Of a stretch of DNA of 64,000 bases, positions 55,658 through 64,000 are shown piece after piece (position 1 is the stretch's first letter; every line of letters starts with the position of its first letter). Origin of the DNA: Pseudomonas sp. GL-B-19 (lineage in GTDB: Bacteria; Pseudomonadota; Gammaproteobacteria; Pseudomonadales; Pseudomonadaceae); the NCBI RefSeq assembly GCF_019956415.1, contig NZ_JAHBDK010000020.1:248001-312000 (forward strand), read 5' to 3'. The notes below the pieces were generated by a model. The model had not been told where the DNA came from. It was given only the letters and a program-made list of their open reading frames with translations, and did no database searches. The translations under genes and the position numbers were made by a program.

Positions 55658-55698
55658 TTGAGCAACCGACCCCCATTGTTGCGGGCGGTTGCTCAAAT
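55658..55698. repeat. 12-bp perfect inverted repeat
   Basis: TTTGAGCAACCG and CGGTTGCTCAAA flank a 17-base loop between the iron operon and the end of the GT-C gene. No T-run follows on either strand, so it may be a processing or termination hairpin of an unusual kind. The remaining gap (55377-55761) shows only the Fur box. Confidence 0.6.
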
Positions 55699-55761
55699 CT
55701 GAATAGTGGCGAAAGGATAGTATCGTGATCCAGGGGGCGTCTGGAAATTGGGCCGTCCGAT

Positions 55762-57303
55762 TCAATTCTGCGTTGGGGACGACTGCGGAATAAACGCCAC
55801 GCTTTGGTTTTCACGGGAGTGAAACATCCGTTCACCGTTGGTGGGCGTAGTGGTGATGACCTGATGGTCGGCACTCAGGTAGTTCAGCGGCAGCGCATCG
55901 CCCTTGTGGTATTGCGCGATAACGATAGTGCGTTTCGGATCCCAGTGTTGACCGCTGGTGTGGTCCAGCCAGTTCATCAGCGCTGTGGTGTTGCCGGTGC
56001 GAGGAAAATCGTCGGATTGCTGCACGTAATAGAACGGTGCGCCCCCGGTTTGCAGGTACATCGGCACTTTGTTGTCGACGTCGATCATGACCAAGCGCCA
56101 GTGACTCAAAGGTGCGCGTTTGATGGCCTCAAGCTTGACCGTTTCACCAAAATGCACCACGCCGCCACCAATGTTGGTCCAGGGGTACAGCACGCCGAGC
56201 ACGGCCATCAGTACGGCTGCACTCACCCCGAAACCAATCTTCAACCCGCGACCGCCAAACGTGCTGACCTTGTTGCCTTCGGCCATGCGCCGGGTGATCC
56301 ACCAAGCCCCCAGTAACTGGGCGAAGGGCACGAGGGGCAATACGTAGTAGCTGCGTCGACTGCCGCTGGAGGTGAAAAACAGCATCAGCAGCCCCAGCCC
56401 CCAGATCAGCCAGCGTGTATTGGGTTCGACACTGCGCCAGTTGCGCGCAGCGACCCACAACGCCAACAACCAGCACGGCGCCCACGGCAAGGTGTAGACG
56501 GGGAGGTAAAGCAAGTAGGTGTAAATCGGCCCGATGTTATCGAACGGCTGGAAGAACCGGACGACATTCTCGCGCAACACCAAACCCAGGCCACTTTCGC
56601 CATAGGTCGGTGTGCCATACACATGCGACAACATGAACGGTGTCATGTAGAAAACACCGGCAACCGACAGGGCTGCACACAGCCGCCAATTGAGGTGGCG
56701 TTTCCAGCGCCCCTCCTGCACCAGATGAGGCAACAGCAATAACCCCGGCAATATCAAGCCGATCAAACCTTTGAACAGTGAGGTCAGGGACAGCAGCAGA
56801 CAAAACACCAGGTAGCGGCTGAACCGTGTGTCTTCGGGCCCGCGCCAGTACCACCACACCGCTGCCAGTACGCCACACACCGTGAGAATGTCAGCCGTGG
56901 CAACTCGTGCCCAGAAGACAAAATAGAAGGTGGTCGCCAGCATCCAGCCGGCAATCAAACCGGTGCCTTTGCGATACAGTCGTTCGCCGATCAAGTACAC
57001 CAGCCACACGCTCAGCCACGCCGCAATCACCGACGAGAGACGCAATGACCAGTGGTCCAGACCGCCTGTCAACCAGGCCGAGGCGGTGATCAACCAATAG
57101 GAGGGCAGGGGTTTGTCATAGTAGGCCGCGCCCTTGAGGTAGGGATCAAAATAGTCACCGCTTTGCAGCATTTGTAAGGCGATGTTGGCCCAGCGTGTTT
57201 CCGCTCCCCATAATTCCCGGGTGCCCAGCCCCAACAACAGCATCAGCGCTGCCGTGGCCAGCAAGAGCGTTAACCTGCCCCTGTCACTGGCCCAGAATTT
57301 CAT
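55762..57303 (-). CDS. GT-C glycosyltransferase paired with the second ArnT
   Basis: A 513-residue ArnT-family membrane transferase. The catalytic loop reads [17 protein letters not shown], with Ala-Glu in place of Asp-Glu, followed by [18 protein letters not shown]. About 12 membrane helices and a periplasmic C-terminal domain. It overlaps the ArnT-2 gene by 4 bases. It probably transfers a different lipid-linked sugar to LPS or lipid A; specificity is unknown. Confidence 0.82.
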   Translation of the reverse strand: MKFWASDRGRLTLLLATAALMLLLGLGTRELWGAETRWANIALQMLQSGDYFDPYLKGAAYYDKPLPSYWLITASAWLTGGLDHWSLRLSSVIAAWLSVWLVYLIGERLYRKGTGLIAGWMLATTFYFVFWARVATADILTVCGVLAAVWWYWRGPEDTRFSRYLVFCLLLSLTSLFKGLIGLILPGLLLLPHLVQEGRWKRHLNWRLCAALSVAGVFYMTPFMLSHVYGTPTYGESGLGLVLRENVVRFFQPFDNIGPIYTYLLYLPVYTLPWAPCWLLALWVAARNWRSVEPNTRWLIWGLGLLMLFFTSSGSRRSYYVLPLVPFAQLLGAWWITRRMAEGNKVSTFGGRGLKIGFGVSAAVLMAVLGVLYPWTNIGGGVVHFGETVKLEAIKRAPLSHWRLVMIDVDNKVPMYLQTGGAPFYYVQQSDDFPRTGNTTALMNWLDHTSGQHWDPKRTIVIAQYHKGDALPLNYLSADHQVITTTPTNGERMFHSRENQSVAFIPQSSPTQN

Positions 57304-59048
57304 GACGGGTTTCCAGTCGGTACTTTTGGCGAAACACTGTCAGGGCCGGTTTGCGGAAAAATCAGAATCTGCAGATTGCCGCGCTGATAGCGTTTGCCAT
57401 CGACAGGCAACCGCTCGACCTCCTCGGTTTCCGCGACATTGTTGACCCGCATCACCACACCGACCGCGCCTTTTTTACGCGCCTCTGTCATCCACTCCCC
57501 GACGTTGTCCATGGTCACTTTGCGCGAGGCCATGGCGGGGTCGCCGAGACCGTATTTCAGCTCGCCGATGGTATTGAACAGATCGACTTGCGGGCGCTTC
57601 AAACGCCATGAAAACGCGGAGGCTGCACCGAGATCGTTACTGAGCAATGAGCTGGTTTCGCCCAATGCATCAAGGTGCTCGGCAATGAACTGGTCCGGCA
57701 TTTTGCTGTTGACGATCTGTGCCGGCATGGCGGCCGGCAACAACGCAACCAGTATCCATATGCCAAGGGCCGGCATCGCCCAAAAAATCAATGGGCGCAG
57801 GACTTGTAATGAGTTGGTAATGATCCAGCCGAGCAACACGATAAACACCAGGGACAAGCTCAACATCTCGGTGTTTTCGTAGATTTTCCTGGAGATCTGC
57901 AGATAGAGCAGGGCGATCAGGGCAATCGCGCCCACGGTGGTGTTGATCGCGGCATTGATGCGAAGCGACCGGGTTCGCCCTTGACTCAAGAGCTCCATGA
58001 CCGTGTGCCCCATCAACAGGGCCAGCGGCAACAGGCACGGCATGATGTAGGTCGGTAATTTGCCACTGCTCAAACTGAAGAAGGCCAGTGGCAACAGCAG
58101 CCAAAGCAGCAGGAAACCGATGACAGGCTGGCGTTTATGCTTCCAGGCGTCGATGAACGTGGCCGGTAGCAACGCAGCCCATGGCAGGCTCGACACAACC
58201 AGCAAGGGCAGATAGAACCACCATGGCCGCGCATGCTGTGCATCATCGGCGGCGAACCGGCGGACGTGTTCGTTCCAGAAGAAAAAGCGCCAGAAGTCCG
58301 GTTCCCGGTGGTGAATGGCGAGCACCCATGGCAAGCACACCACCACCGCAACCAGCACGGCCAATGCACCATAACGCACCAGTTCACCCATTCGCCGTTG
58401 CCAAAACATATAGGGCAGGGCGATCAATACCGGCAACAACCAGGCCAGAAAGCCTTTGGTCATAAAACCCATGCCACAGGCAAAACCCAGCAGCACCCAG
58501 GCGCCTGCTTTGCTTCGAGGGGTATGACTGTCGATGGCAAACCAGAGCGCGACCAGGCTCAGGTTCACCCAGAGGGTGAATTGCGGATCGAGGTTGGCGT
58601 AACCGGCTTGACCGGCAATCAGCCCGAAACTCATGTACAGCAACGCGCAGGCAGCGCTTTTGCGCGGGTCGTTCCAAAGCCTGCGGGCGATCAGGTAGGT
58701 CAACCAGACACTCAGCCCGGTACTCAGCGCCGAGGCAATCCGCACACCAAACAGGTTATCGCCAAAGACAGCCTGACCGATGGCGATCATCCAGTAGCCG
58801 GCAATAGGCTTTTCGAAGTAACGAATGCCCATGAAGTGCGGCGCGACCCAGTTGCCGCTCAGAAGCATTTCCTGGCTGATCTGGCCGTAGCGGGTTTCAT
58901 CGGGGATCCACAACCCGTGTGTCATCAGCGGCAGGAGGTAGAAGACAACAAACGCCAACAGCAGGCCGGGCACGATCCAGCGTTCGACAGGCGCAGGAGT
59001 GCGAGATAACTGACCCGCAGAAAAGGGCAATGGCTGATGTAAAGTCAT
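57300..59048 (-). CDS. second ArnT-like lipid A Ara4N transferase
   Basis: A 582-residue GT-C protein closely matching the ArnT at 43688: [56 protein letters not shown] and [11 protein letters not shown] at the C-terminus are nearly the same in both. The catalytic Asp-Glu is kept. The ATG at 59048 has AAGGACGAG upstream. An N-terminal extension of about 30 residues compared with ArnT-1. It could use the Ara4N donor made by the arn operon about 8 kb away, under separate control. Confidence 0.87.
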   Translation of the reverse strand: MTLHQPLPFSAGQLSRTPAPVERWIVPGLLLAFVVFYLLPLMTHGLWIPDETRYGQISQEMLLSGNWVAPHFMGIRYFEKPIAGYWMIAIGQAVFGDNLFGVRIASALSTGLSVWLTYLIARRLWNDPRKSAACALLYMSFGLIAGQAGYANLDPQFTLWVNLSLVALWFAIDSHTPRSKAGAWVLLGFACGMGFMTKGFLAWLLPVLIALPYMFWQRRMGELVRYGALAVLVAVVVCLPWVLAIHHREPDFWRFFFWNEHVRRFAADDAQHARPWWFYLPLLVVSSLPWAALLPATFIDAWKHKRQPVIGFLLLWLLLPLAFFSLSSGKLPTYIMPCLLPLALLMGHTVMELLSQGRTRSLRINAAINTTVGAIALIALLYLQISRKIYENTEMLSLSLVFIVLLGWIITNSLQVLRPLIFWAMPALGIWILVALLPAAMPAQIVNSKMPDQFIAEHLDALGETSSLLSNDLGAASAFSWRLKRPQVDLFNTIGELKYGLGDPAMASRKVTMDNVGEWMTEARKKGAVGVVMRVNNVAETEEVERLPVDGKRYQRGNLQILIFPQTGPDSVSPKVPTGNPS

Positions 59049-59165
59049 GACTCGTCCTTGGCGAAATACCGCGAGAGGGTAGCGTGGGTGGCGAAGTTCA
59101 ATGGGCAATGCGCCAACTCAAATTGAGTCGACGGCTACTGTTTACGGTTGGCAAGTAGCGGTTGT

Positions 59166-59789
59166 TTATTTTCCCTGCAAAGCGTTCCAGTCTTCGGGAT
59201 TAACAATGCCCAGCACCTGGAGTTGCCCGTTAGTGTCAATGCGCAAGAACAGTGAACTGCCATATTCACTCTTTGCCGCGTGCGGGAAACCGGTATCGGC
59301 TAAAAAGTCGCCAATGCAGCCACTGTGAGAGACCAGTACCAGATTACGATGGGCTTGTTTGTGCGCCACCACATCGTTGCGCAGTGTTTTGCCACAAGTG
59401 ACCAGCCATTCCTGACTCACCGGGTCTGTGCCGAACATGGCGTGCGACGTTTGTACTGTCCGCGTTGCCGGGCTGCTCAACACGTCGGTCTGCGCCATGC
59501 CCAGGCGCATAAAGTGCTGGCCTACCGCAGTGGAAGACTCGTTGCCGAACCGGGTAATACCATCGGCCGGCCCCAGGCAAGGGTTACTGGATTGGTCGCA
59601 CCGCTCGGCGTGACGAACCAGCGCTACCACTTCGCCAGCCTGCCAGTCTTTCAACAGTTCTGCCTTGGCGGAGGGATTTGCGTTGGCCAGGTGGGTGGGC
59701 GATTTGGTCCACAAGACAAAGCCTGTGACCACTATGACAGCCACCACGGTTGCGATCAGCGATGCCAGTTTTACTCTGCGCGAAGTCAT
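59166..59789 (-). CDS. histidine phosphatase family protein (Ais/PmrG-like)
   Basis: A 207-residue protein with one N-terminal membrane anchor (LIATVVAVIVVTGFVLW) and a periplasmic phosphatase domain. RHAERC holds the catalytic His; VSHSGCIGDF holds the second His. This membrane-anchored form, next to an ArnT gene, resembles Ais/PmrG, the LPS core heptose(II)-phosphate phosphatase found beside arn in enterobacteria. The ATG at 59789 starts the anchor. The gene is followed by ArnT-2 and GT-C on the same strand, 117 bases away. Confidence 0.78.
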   Translation of the reverse strand: MTSRRVKLASLIATVVAVIVVTGFVLWTKSPTHLANANPSAKAELLKDWQAGEVVALVRHAERCDQSSNPCLGPADGITRFGNESSTAVGQHFMRLGMAQTDVLSSPATRTVQTSHAMFGTDPVSQEWLVTCGKTLRNDVVAHKQAHRNLVLVSHSGCIGDFLADTGFPHAAKSEYGSSLFLRIDTNGQLQVLGIVNPEDWNALQGK

Positions 59790-59854
59790 GTTTCGTTCGT
59801 TATCTATTGTGGGAAAGATGCGGGCAACACTAGAGATGTACAGGTAGCGGAGGA

Positions 59855-59874
59855 GTGAAACGAATGTGAAAAAA
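59855..59874 (-). promoter_or_regulatory. direct repeat of TTTCAC half-sites (response-regulator-like)
   Basis: Read on the minus strand, TTTTTTCAC is followed by a second TTTCAC exactly 11 bases (one helix turn) further, about 65-85 bases upstream of the Ais-like start. The TTTTTCAC core resembles the ColR site known in P. putida, with at least one mismatch further upstream. Recognition by ColR or a similar regulator is inference. Confidence 0.4.
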
Positions 59875-60036
59875 TTGCGCAGCAGGATGGCAGGCATACT
59901 TACCTGGTTATTGAAAACCCTTGCCTTTTACCAAGTTCTTTGAAACGCAGGGCTGTCGAAATAAAAACACCATACGATATTGTTCAGTGGTCGCAGTGGC
60001 ACCGCTGAACAATACCGGGGCGCGCAAGAAGTGGCG

Positions 60037-60597
60037 TCAGGCAGGGGGCGGGCAACTTTGTTGTGTCCCCTTGGCCGCCTGGCCGATCAGCGCAGCCAGG
60101 CGCTTGACGTTATTTTGCTGGGCCAGGGCCAGATCTTCGATGCTCCCCCCCGAAGGCGTTTGCAGGATGCTACGACAGGTGATAGACGCGCCATTGACTT
60201 CATTGGCGGCGCGCAAGCGCCAAGTCACATCAATCAGCCCGTATTGCCCGGGAAAGGAATCAAAACGCAGTACATCGATGCGCAGCGACAGCTTGCGCTG
60301 GGGGTTGAGGTTGGCCAATTGATCCACCAGGGCACTGCGGAACTCCTCTCCCAGCGATGCCCCCCACCATTCGGATTCAAGCAGCACCAGGCCGCTGTTG
60401 CCTTGGCGAATAACCACCTGTGGCCGGTCGACTTGCGCCGGTACACTGAGGCTCTCAATCTCGATGACCACAACGTTACTGTGCGTTGCACCAACTGTGT
60501 GTGGTGGCATCAGGGTGTGGTAGTGAACAGGTTCACTGCGGCAGGCCGCGAGCAGCAGGAGCGCAGCGACCAAGGTGAGCTTCGGCGAAAAAGCCAT
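60037..60597 (-). CDS. pqiC: PqiC-like outer-membrane lipoprotein
   Basis: A 186-residue lipoprotein of the PqiC/YmbA (ABC-transport auxiliary) family. The lipobox is LLLAAC. Family segments are PHTVGATHSNVVVIEIESLS and EWWGASLGEEFRSALVDQL. It anchors the PqiB tube at the outer membrane. The ATG at 60597 with AGGAG 8 bases upstream is preferred over an ATG at 60630, which overlaps pqiB. Last gene of the pqi operon. Confidence 0.87.
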   Translation of the reverse strand: MAFSPKLTLVAALLLLAACRSEPVHYHTLMPPHTVGATHSNVVVIEIESLSVPAQVDRPQVVIRQGNSGLVLLESEWWGASLGEEFRSALVDQLANLNPQRKLSLRIDVLRFDSFPGQYGLIDVTWRLRAANEVNGASITCRSILQTPSGGSIEDLALAQQNNVKRLAALIGQAAKGTQQSCPPPA

Positions 60598-60626
60598 ACA
60601 TGTTGCTCCTTTCTTCTGCTGCGCGG

Positions 60627-62288
60627 TCATTGATTCAGGTCCTGTGCCGAGGCGTTTTTCGGTCGACCACGAATCAGTGACTCCGGATGCCGGATCAGGT
60701 AATCCGCCAGTCCACGCAATGATCGCGCCGCGCTTTCCAGCTCTTCCAGAGTCTGCCCGAGCTTCTCCCGTGATGGCGAACCCTCGGTAATGGTGGCGTT
60801 GGCCGATTGCAGGGTCGAGTTGGCCGACAGCAAGGTCTTGCTGACGTCCGACAGGGCAGTATCGACGCCGGGCAGTGTCTTGCTGTTGAATTTGACCAGC
60901 CCTTTGCGCACTTCCACCAGGTTGCTGTCGAGGTTGCCGGCAATGCGCTCGATCGGCAGTTTGTTGACCTTGTCGACCATGGATTCGAGTTTTTCCTGCA
61001 ATTGTTCGAGGCTGCCCGGAACCGTTGGGATCATGACCGGGCGCGCGGTCGCATCGAAGGCCACTTTGTCTGCTTTAGGGTAGAAGTCCAGGGCGATGTA
61101 CAACTGACCGGTCAACAGGTTGCCAGTGCGGGCCTGAGCACGCAGGCCGTTTTCGATGAAGGAGCCAATCATCCGAACGCCAGCGGCTTCGTCATTGGGG
61201 TCATGATTGAGCGCCTTGATCATCTTGGTGTGGGCCTGACCTAGACGCTGCGGGTAGATCACGATGCCGACATTGACCGGAAAACTGCGTTTTTTCTCGT
61301 CGAAATCCAGATTGACCGACACTACCTTGCCGATTTCGATGCCCAGGAATTCCACCGGCGCATCGACCTTCAACCCACGCATGGCCTGATCGAAACGCAA
61401 GGCCAGGAATTGCGCCTTGCCATTGGGCGGGGCGAGGGCGCTTTGCTGATCCTCAAACAGCTCGTAGGCATACTCTTCGGGGGCAGGTTTGTCGTTGGGG
61501 TTGTATTCCGGTGCACGGAAGGCAATACCGCCCACCAGCAAGGAGGACAACGATTCAGTTTTGACATCAACACCGTTGGCATCGATGCTCACGTCCACAC
61601 CGCTGGCATTCCAGAATCGGGTGTTTTCAGTGACGTATTGGTCATTGGGCGCATGGATGAACAGGTCGATGTTCACCCCTTTGCCATCCGGGTCCAGCGC
61701 ATAGGCCACCACCTGACCGACCGGAATCTTGCGGTAATACACCGGCGAACCGACGTCCAGCGACCCCAGGTCCTCTGTGTGCAAGGTGAAACGCTTGCCC
61801 GGTTCGCCATAAGTGATGGCCGGCGGGATTTCCAGGCCCTTGAAGTTTTTCGCGCGGTCATTGGCCTGACCGATATCAGCGCCGATGTAATCCCCGGACA
61901 GCAACGTATCAATCCCCGAAACCCCACCGGCACCGATGCGCGGACGCACGACCCAGAACTGCGAGTCTGAACGGGTGAAACCTTCGGCCTGTTTGGTCAG
62001 TTTGATCGTGGCGTTGACACTCTTCTGGTCGCTGCTCAACTCCACGTCCGAAACCTGGCCGATAACTACACTGCGGTATTTGACCTCGGTCTTGTTGGCT
62101 GTCAGGCCATCACCGGTCTTGAACATGACGGTGATGGTCGGGCCTTCCTGCAAAATGCTGTGGACCACCAGTGATATACCCACCAATACCGCAACAATTG
62201 GGACGATCCAGACCAGCGAGACGCTACGACCAGTCTTGACTGGGGCCTGGCCGGGGGCTTGTGGACCTTCAGTGGCTTGCGACTTCAT
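60627..62288 (-). CDS. pqiB: PqiB, triple-MCE intermembrane protein
   Basis: A 553-residue protein with one N-terminal membrane helix (about 26-46) and three MCE domains, each opening with a variant of GDGLTANKTEVKYRSVVIGQV, the second near PVYYRKIPVGQVVAY and the third near APVEFLGIEIGKVVSV. A C-terminal helical region (about 430-530) would form the channel needle. PqiB bridges the periplasm and moves lipids between membranes. The gene overlaps the end of the PqiA C-half gene by 20 bases. Confidence 0.92.
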   Translation of the reverse strand: MKSQATEGPQAPGQAPVKTGRSVSLVWIVPIVAVLVGISLVVHSILQEGPTITVMFKTGDGLTANKTEVKYRSVVIGQVSDVELSSDQKSVNATIKLTKQAEGFTRSDSQFWVVRPRIGAGGVSGIDTLLSGDYIGADIGQANDRAKNFKGLEIPPAITYGEPGKRFTLHTEDLGSLDVGSPVYYRKIPVGQVVAYALDPDGKGVNIDLFIHAPNDQYVTENTRFWNASGVDVSIDANGVDVKTESLSSLLVGGIAFRAPEYNPNDKPAPEEYAYELFEDQQSALAPPNGKAQFLALRFDQAMRGLKVDAPVEFLGIEIGKVVSVNLDFDEKKRSFPVNVGIVIYPQRLGQAHTKMIKALNHDPNDEAAGVRMIGSFIENGLRAQARTGNLLTGQLYIALDFYPKADKVAFDATARPVMIPTVPGSLEQLQEKLESMVDKVNKLPIERIAGNLDSNLVEVRKGLVKFNSKTLPGVDTALSDVSKTLLSANSTLQSANATITEGSPSREKLGQTLEELESAARSLRGLADYLIRHPESLIRGRPKNASAQDLNQ

Positions 62289-62925
62289 CCATGACCTCCT
62301 CGTTTTGTGGGTTTCCCCGTGTTTTATCCCAAATCAGGCGCGGGTCGAAACTCATCGCCGACAGCATGGTGAACACCACCACCAAACCAAAAAACAGAAT
62401 ACCCGCGCGCGGTTCGATGTCGGCCAGGGCTTTGAACTTCACCAGTGAGGCCACCAGTGCCACCACGATCACGTCGAGCATTGACCAGTAACCGATGACC
62501 TCGACGACGCGGTACAACTGCGACCGCTCCTTGCGCGCCCAGAGGCTGTCGCGATGCACGGACACCAGTAAAAACGTAAGGGCTACGAACTTGATACCCG
62601 GCACCGCGATGCTGGCGATAAAAATGATCAGCGCGATGTCCCAGGCGCCGGCCGCCCAGAATTCCAGTACACCGCTCATGATCGTGCTGTCGGCGCCGTT
62701 GCCGAGCATCTGGGTGTTCATGACCGGCAACAGATTGGCCGGGACGTAAAACGCCAGGGCCGTGAACATAAAGGCCCACGTGCGGGCCAGCGAATTGGTT
62801 TTACGCCGATGCAAAGGAGCGCCACAGCGCTCGCATTCGTGCGGATTATCGGTCATGTCGCAAGTCATGCCGCAGGTATGACACAGGCACAGGTTGAGAT
62901 CGCTGGCGACCGGGGGCATGTTCAT
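62269..62925 (-). CDS. pqiA: PqiA-like membrane protein, second half
   Basis: A 218-residue protein with an N-terminal zinc ribbon (CHTCGMTCD ... CERCGAPL) and four membrane helices. NSLARTWAFMFTALAFYVPA and NTQMLGNGADSTIMSGVLEF are PqiA signatures. The ATG at 62925 overlaps the stop of the preceding gene by 4 bases (ATGA). It corresponds to one half of E. coli PqiA. Confidence 0.87.
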   Translation of the reverse strand: MNMPPVASDLNLCLCHTCGMTCDMTDNPHECERCGAPLHRRKTNSLARTWAFMFTALAFYVPANLLPVMNTQMLGNGADSTIMSGVLEFWAAGAWDIALIIFIASIAVPGIKFVALTFLLVSVHRDSLWARKERSQLYRVVEVIGYWSMLDVIVVALVASLVKFKALADIEPRAGILFFGLVVVFTMLSAMSFDPRLIWDKTRGNPQNEEVMDEVASH

Positions 62926-63518
62926 AAAATGTCCCATAATTCACGGATATCGCGCCCGGCGATGCGGATCATCATCAGGCTGAGCACGGCCAGGGCAAAC
63001 AGGCCGATGCCCGGCAGCACGTCGAGAAATCCGGCGAGTTTGATGACCGCGACCATCGCCGCCAGAAAGCAGACTTCCAGCATGCTCCAGGGCCGAAGGG
63101 CTTCCAGCCAGCGCATGCAGAATTTAAACCCGGGCGAACGTCGGTGCGTGAGGGCGAAACCCAGGACCCAGATCAGCAGCAAGAGTTGGAAAATCGGCGC
63201 GAGGATCATCGCGATCGCAGCGACCAACGCGATGAAGGTGATCGGCCCAAGGCTCAAGGCCAATACCGAATCCCACAGTGTTGCGCTGTTTCTAACGCCT
63301 TTCAGGCTGATGGTCATGACGGGATACAGGTTGGCGAAAATCCATAGCATCAAGGCCGCGAAGGTCAACGCAAGTCGTTGCTCCACCGTCATGCGGTTAT
63401 AGCGCTGCAGCACGGCGCCGCAGCACGTACACAGGGTTTTCTGGTGTTCAACGAGCGTGACTTTTTCATACACACAGTCGCAGTGCTCGCAGATGATCAA
63501 TTGATCAGTATTTGCCAT
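62922..63518 (-). CDS. pqiA: PqiA-like membrane protein, first half
   Basis: A 198-residue protein with a zinc ribbon (CEHCDCVYEK ... CTCCGAVL) and four membrane helices including LTFAALMLWIFANLYPVMTI. It corresponds to the other half of E. coli PqiA; the two proteins add up to about the length of the single E. coli chain. First gene of the pqi operon. The 243 bases to the divergent lipoprotein gene at 63762 show nothing but presumed promoters. Confidence 0.87.
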   Translation of the reverse strand: MANTDQLIICEHCDCVYEKVTLVEHQKTLCTCCGAVLQRYNRMTVEQRLALTFAALMLWIFANLYPVMTISLKGVRNSATLWDSVLALSLGPITFIALVAAIAMILAPIFQLLLLIWVLGFALTHRRSPGFKFCMRWLEALRPWSMLEVCFLAAMVAVIKLAGFLDVLPGIGLFALAVLSLMMIRIAGRDIRELWDIL

Positions 63519-63761
63519 GGGCCAAGGCTCAACAAGAGGCAGGAAGTTCAGAGCACCCCCTCAATATAGAAGTGCCTTGCAATTGAGCAAATCGAAAGTC
63601 GAAACGGTGGCGCAGTGTAGCAATGAAACTCCCATCTTTGTGAGCTATAAAGAACGCTCGCGCCCAAGACACGACCATGAAATGACCAAGCGACGTACAC
63701 TACTGAGGCCGTTGTTCGTCGTCTGTTAATACTCGTGTTTTCCTGCGGTGGAGAAGCCTCG

Positions 63762-64000
63762 ATGAGCCATAAGGGAAAGAAGACGAGTCGCTGGCACGGC
63801 GGCATTGTTCTGCTGTCGCTGGCGCTATCCGCCTGTTCCAATGCGTCTTCGGTGCCCGTGCTGGGAGCGTTTTTCCCTGACTGGTTGTTCTGCATTCTCG
63901 GCGCTACGCTGCTTGTCCTGATTATCAATAAATTGCTGGCTCGGCTCGGCTACAGTGCCTGGCTGGCGCCCCCAGCGCTGTTTTATCCCATGCTGACTGC
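63762..64000 (+). CDS. YtcA-like lipoprotein, 5' part
   Basis: The first 79 codons of a gene cut by the right edge. A signal peptide with lipobox LALSAC (Cys about residue 23) is followed by two hydrophobic segments (WLFCILGATLLVLIINKLLA; WLAPPALFYPMLTA). This short lipoprotein-plus-two-helix layout is that of YtcA, which in many bacteria precedes a membrane-fusion protein and FUSC-type efflux genes. Those would lie beyond the window. GAG lies upstream of the ATG at 63762. Confidence 0.75.
   Translation, partial: MSHKGKKTSRWHGGIVLLSLALSACSNASSVPVLGAFFPDWLFCILGATLLVLIINKLLARLGYSAWLAPPALFYPMLT

Noticed and set aside
55590..55874. 94-codon minus-strand frame near the 12-bp inverted repeat
   Set aside because: Overlaps the end of the GT-C gene in another frame and resembles no protein; treated as chance.
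63548..63928. 126-codon minus-strand frame at the right end
   Set aside because: Overlaps the lipoprotein gene start on the other strand, which has a proper signal peptide and lipobox; this frame has neither motif nor ribosome site.

Overview
The window looks like chromosome of a fluorescent-group Pseudomonas. It has high GC and densely packed operons. About a dozen intergenic copies of the Pseudomonas-type REP palindrome (core around GCGAGCAGGCTCGCTCCCAC / GCGGGCAAGCCCGGCTCCTAC) are scattered between genes. The Arn operon runs arnBCADTEF followed by ugd, as in P. aeruginosa. I see no rRNA, tRNA, CRISPR array, IS element or origin of replication.

Left part (1-29 kb). It opens with a clipped secreted-protein gene, then an RstAB-like two-component system and a TPR / ECF sigma / anti-sigma operon. 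Next come a dienoyl-CoA isomerase-like gene with nudC, a TSUP exporter, a TetR regulator with an NTF2-like gene, pssA and an MFS gene. An AraC regulator heads a five-gene acyl-CoA operon (ligase, SDR, thiolase, acyl-CoA dehydrogenase, enoyl-CoA hydratase) that fits branched-chain (isoleucine / 2-methylbutyrate type) degradation. It faces a two-gene valine-type operon (3-hydroxyisobutyryl-CoA hydrolase, acyl-CoA dehydrogenase). A basic-amino-acid ABC importer, an Lrp regulator, a CtlX-like hydrolase and an AstA-like succinyltransferase form a likely citrulline/arginine-type catabolic block. HPP and MFS membrane proteins follow.

Middle (29.6-38.3 kb). A LysR gene is divergent from a seven-gene block: argininosuccinate-lyase paralogue, ABC permease, ATPase, binding protein, two NodB-fold amidohydrolases and an MmgE/PrpD protein. 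This reads as a complete but unassigned uptake-and-degradation pathway, probably for an N-substituted aspartate or cyclic imide/ureide. Beside it (38.4-39.9 kb) is an AT-rich foreign-looking module: an orphan Hcp, an overlapping gene with a hydrophobic central segment, and a small two-helix membrane protein. I read it as a type VI secretion carrier-effector-immunity set.

Right part (40-64 kb). The long arn operon (aminoarabinose addition to lipid A) ends in ugd plus an extra GT-C glycosyltransferase, all with 4-base overlaps. A solitary tyrosine recombinase lies upstream. It is followed by a Fur-type iron ABC transporter and then a second lipid-A/LPS locus: an ArnT paralogue, another GT-C protein and an Ais-like phosphatase. 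A pqi (MCE) operon, in which PqiA is split into two genes, and the start of a ytcA-like lipoprotein gene close the window.

Functions are assigned by motif and family recognition only; no database search was run.
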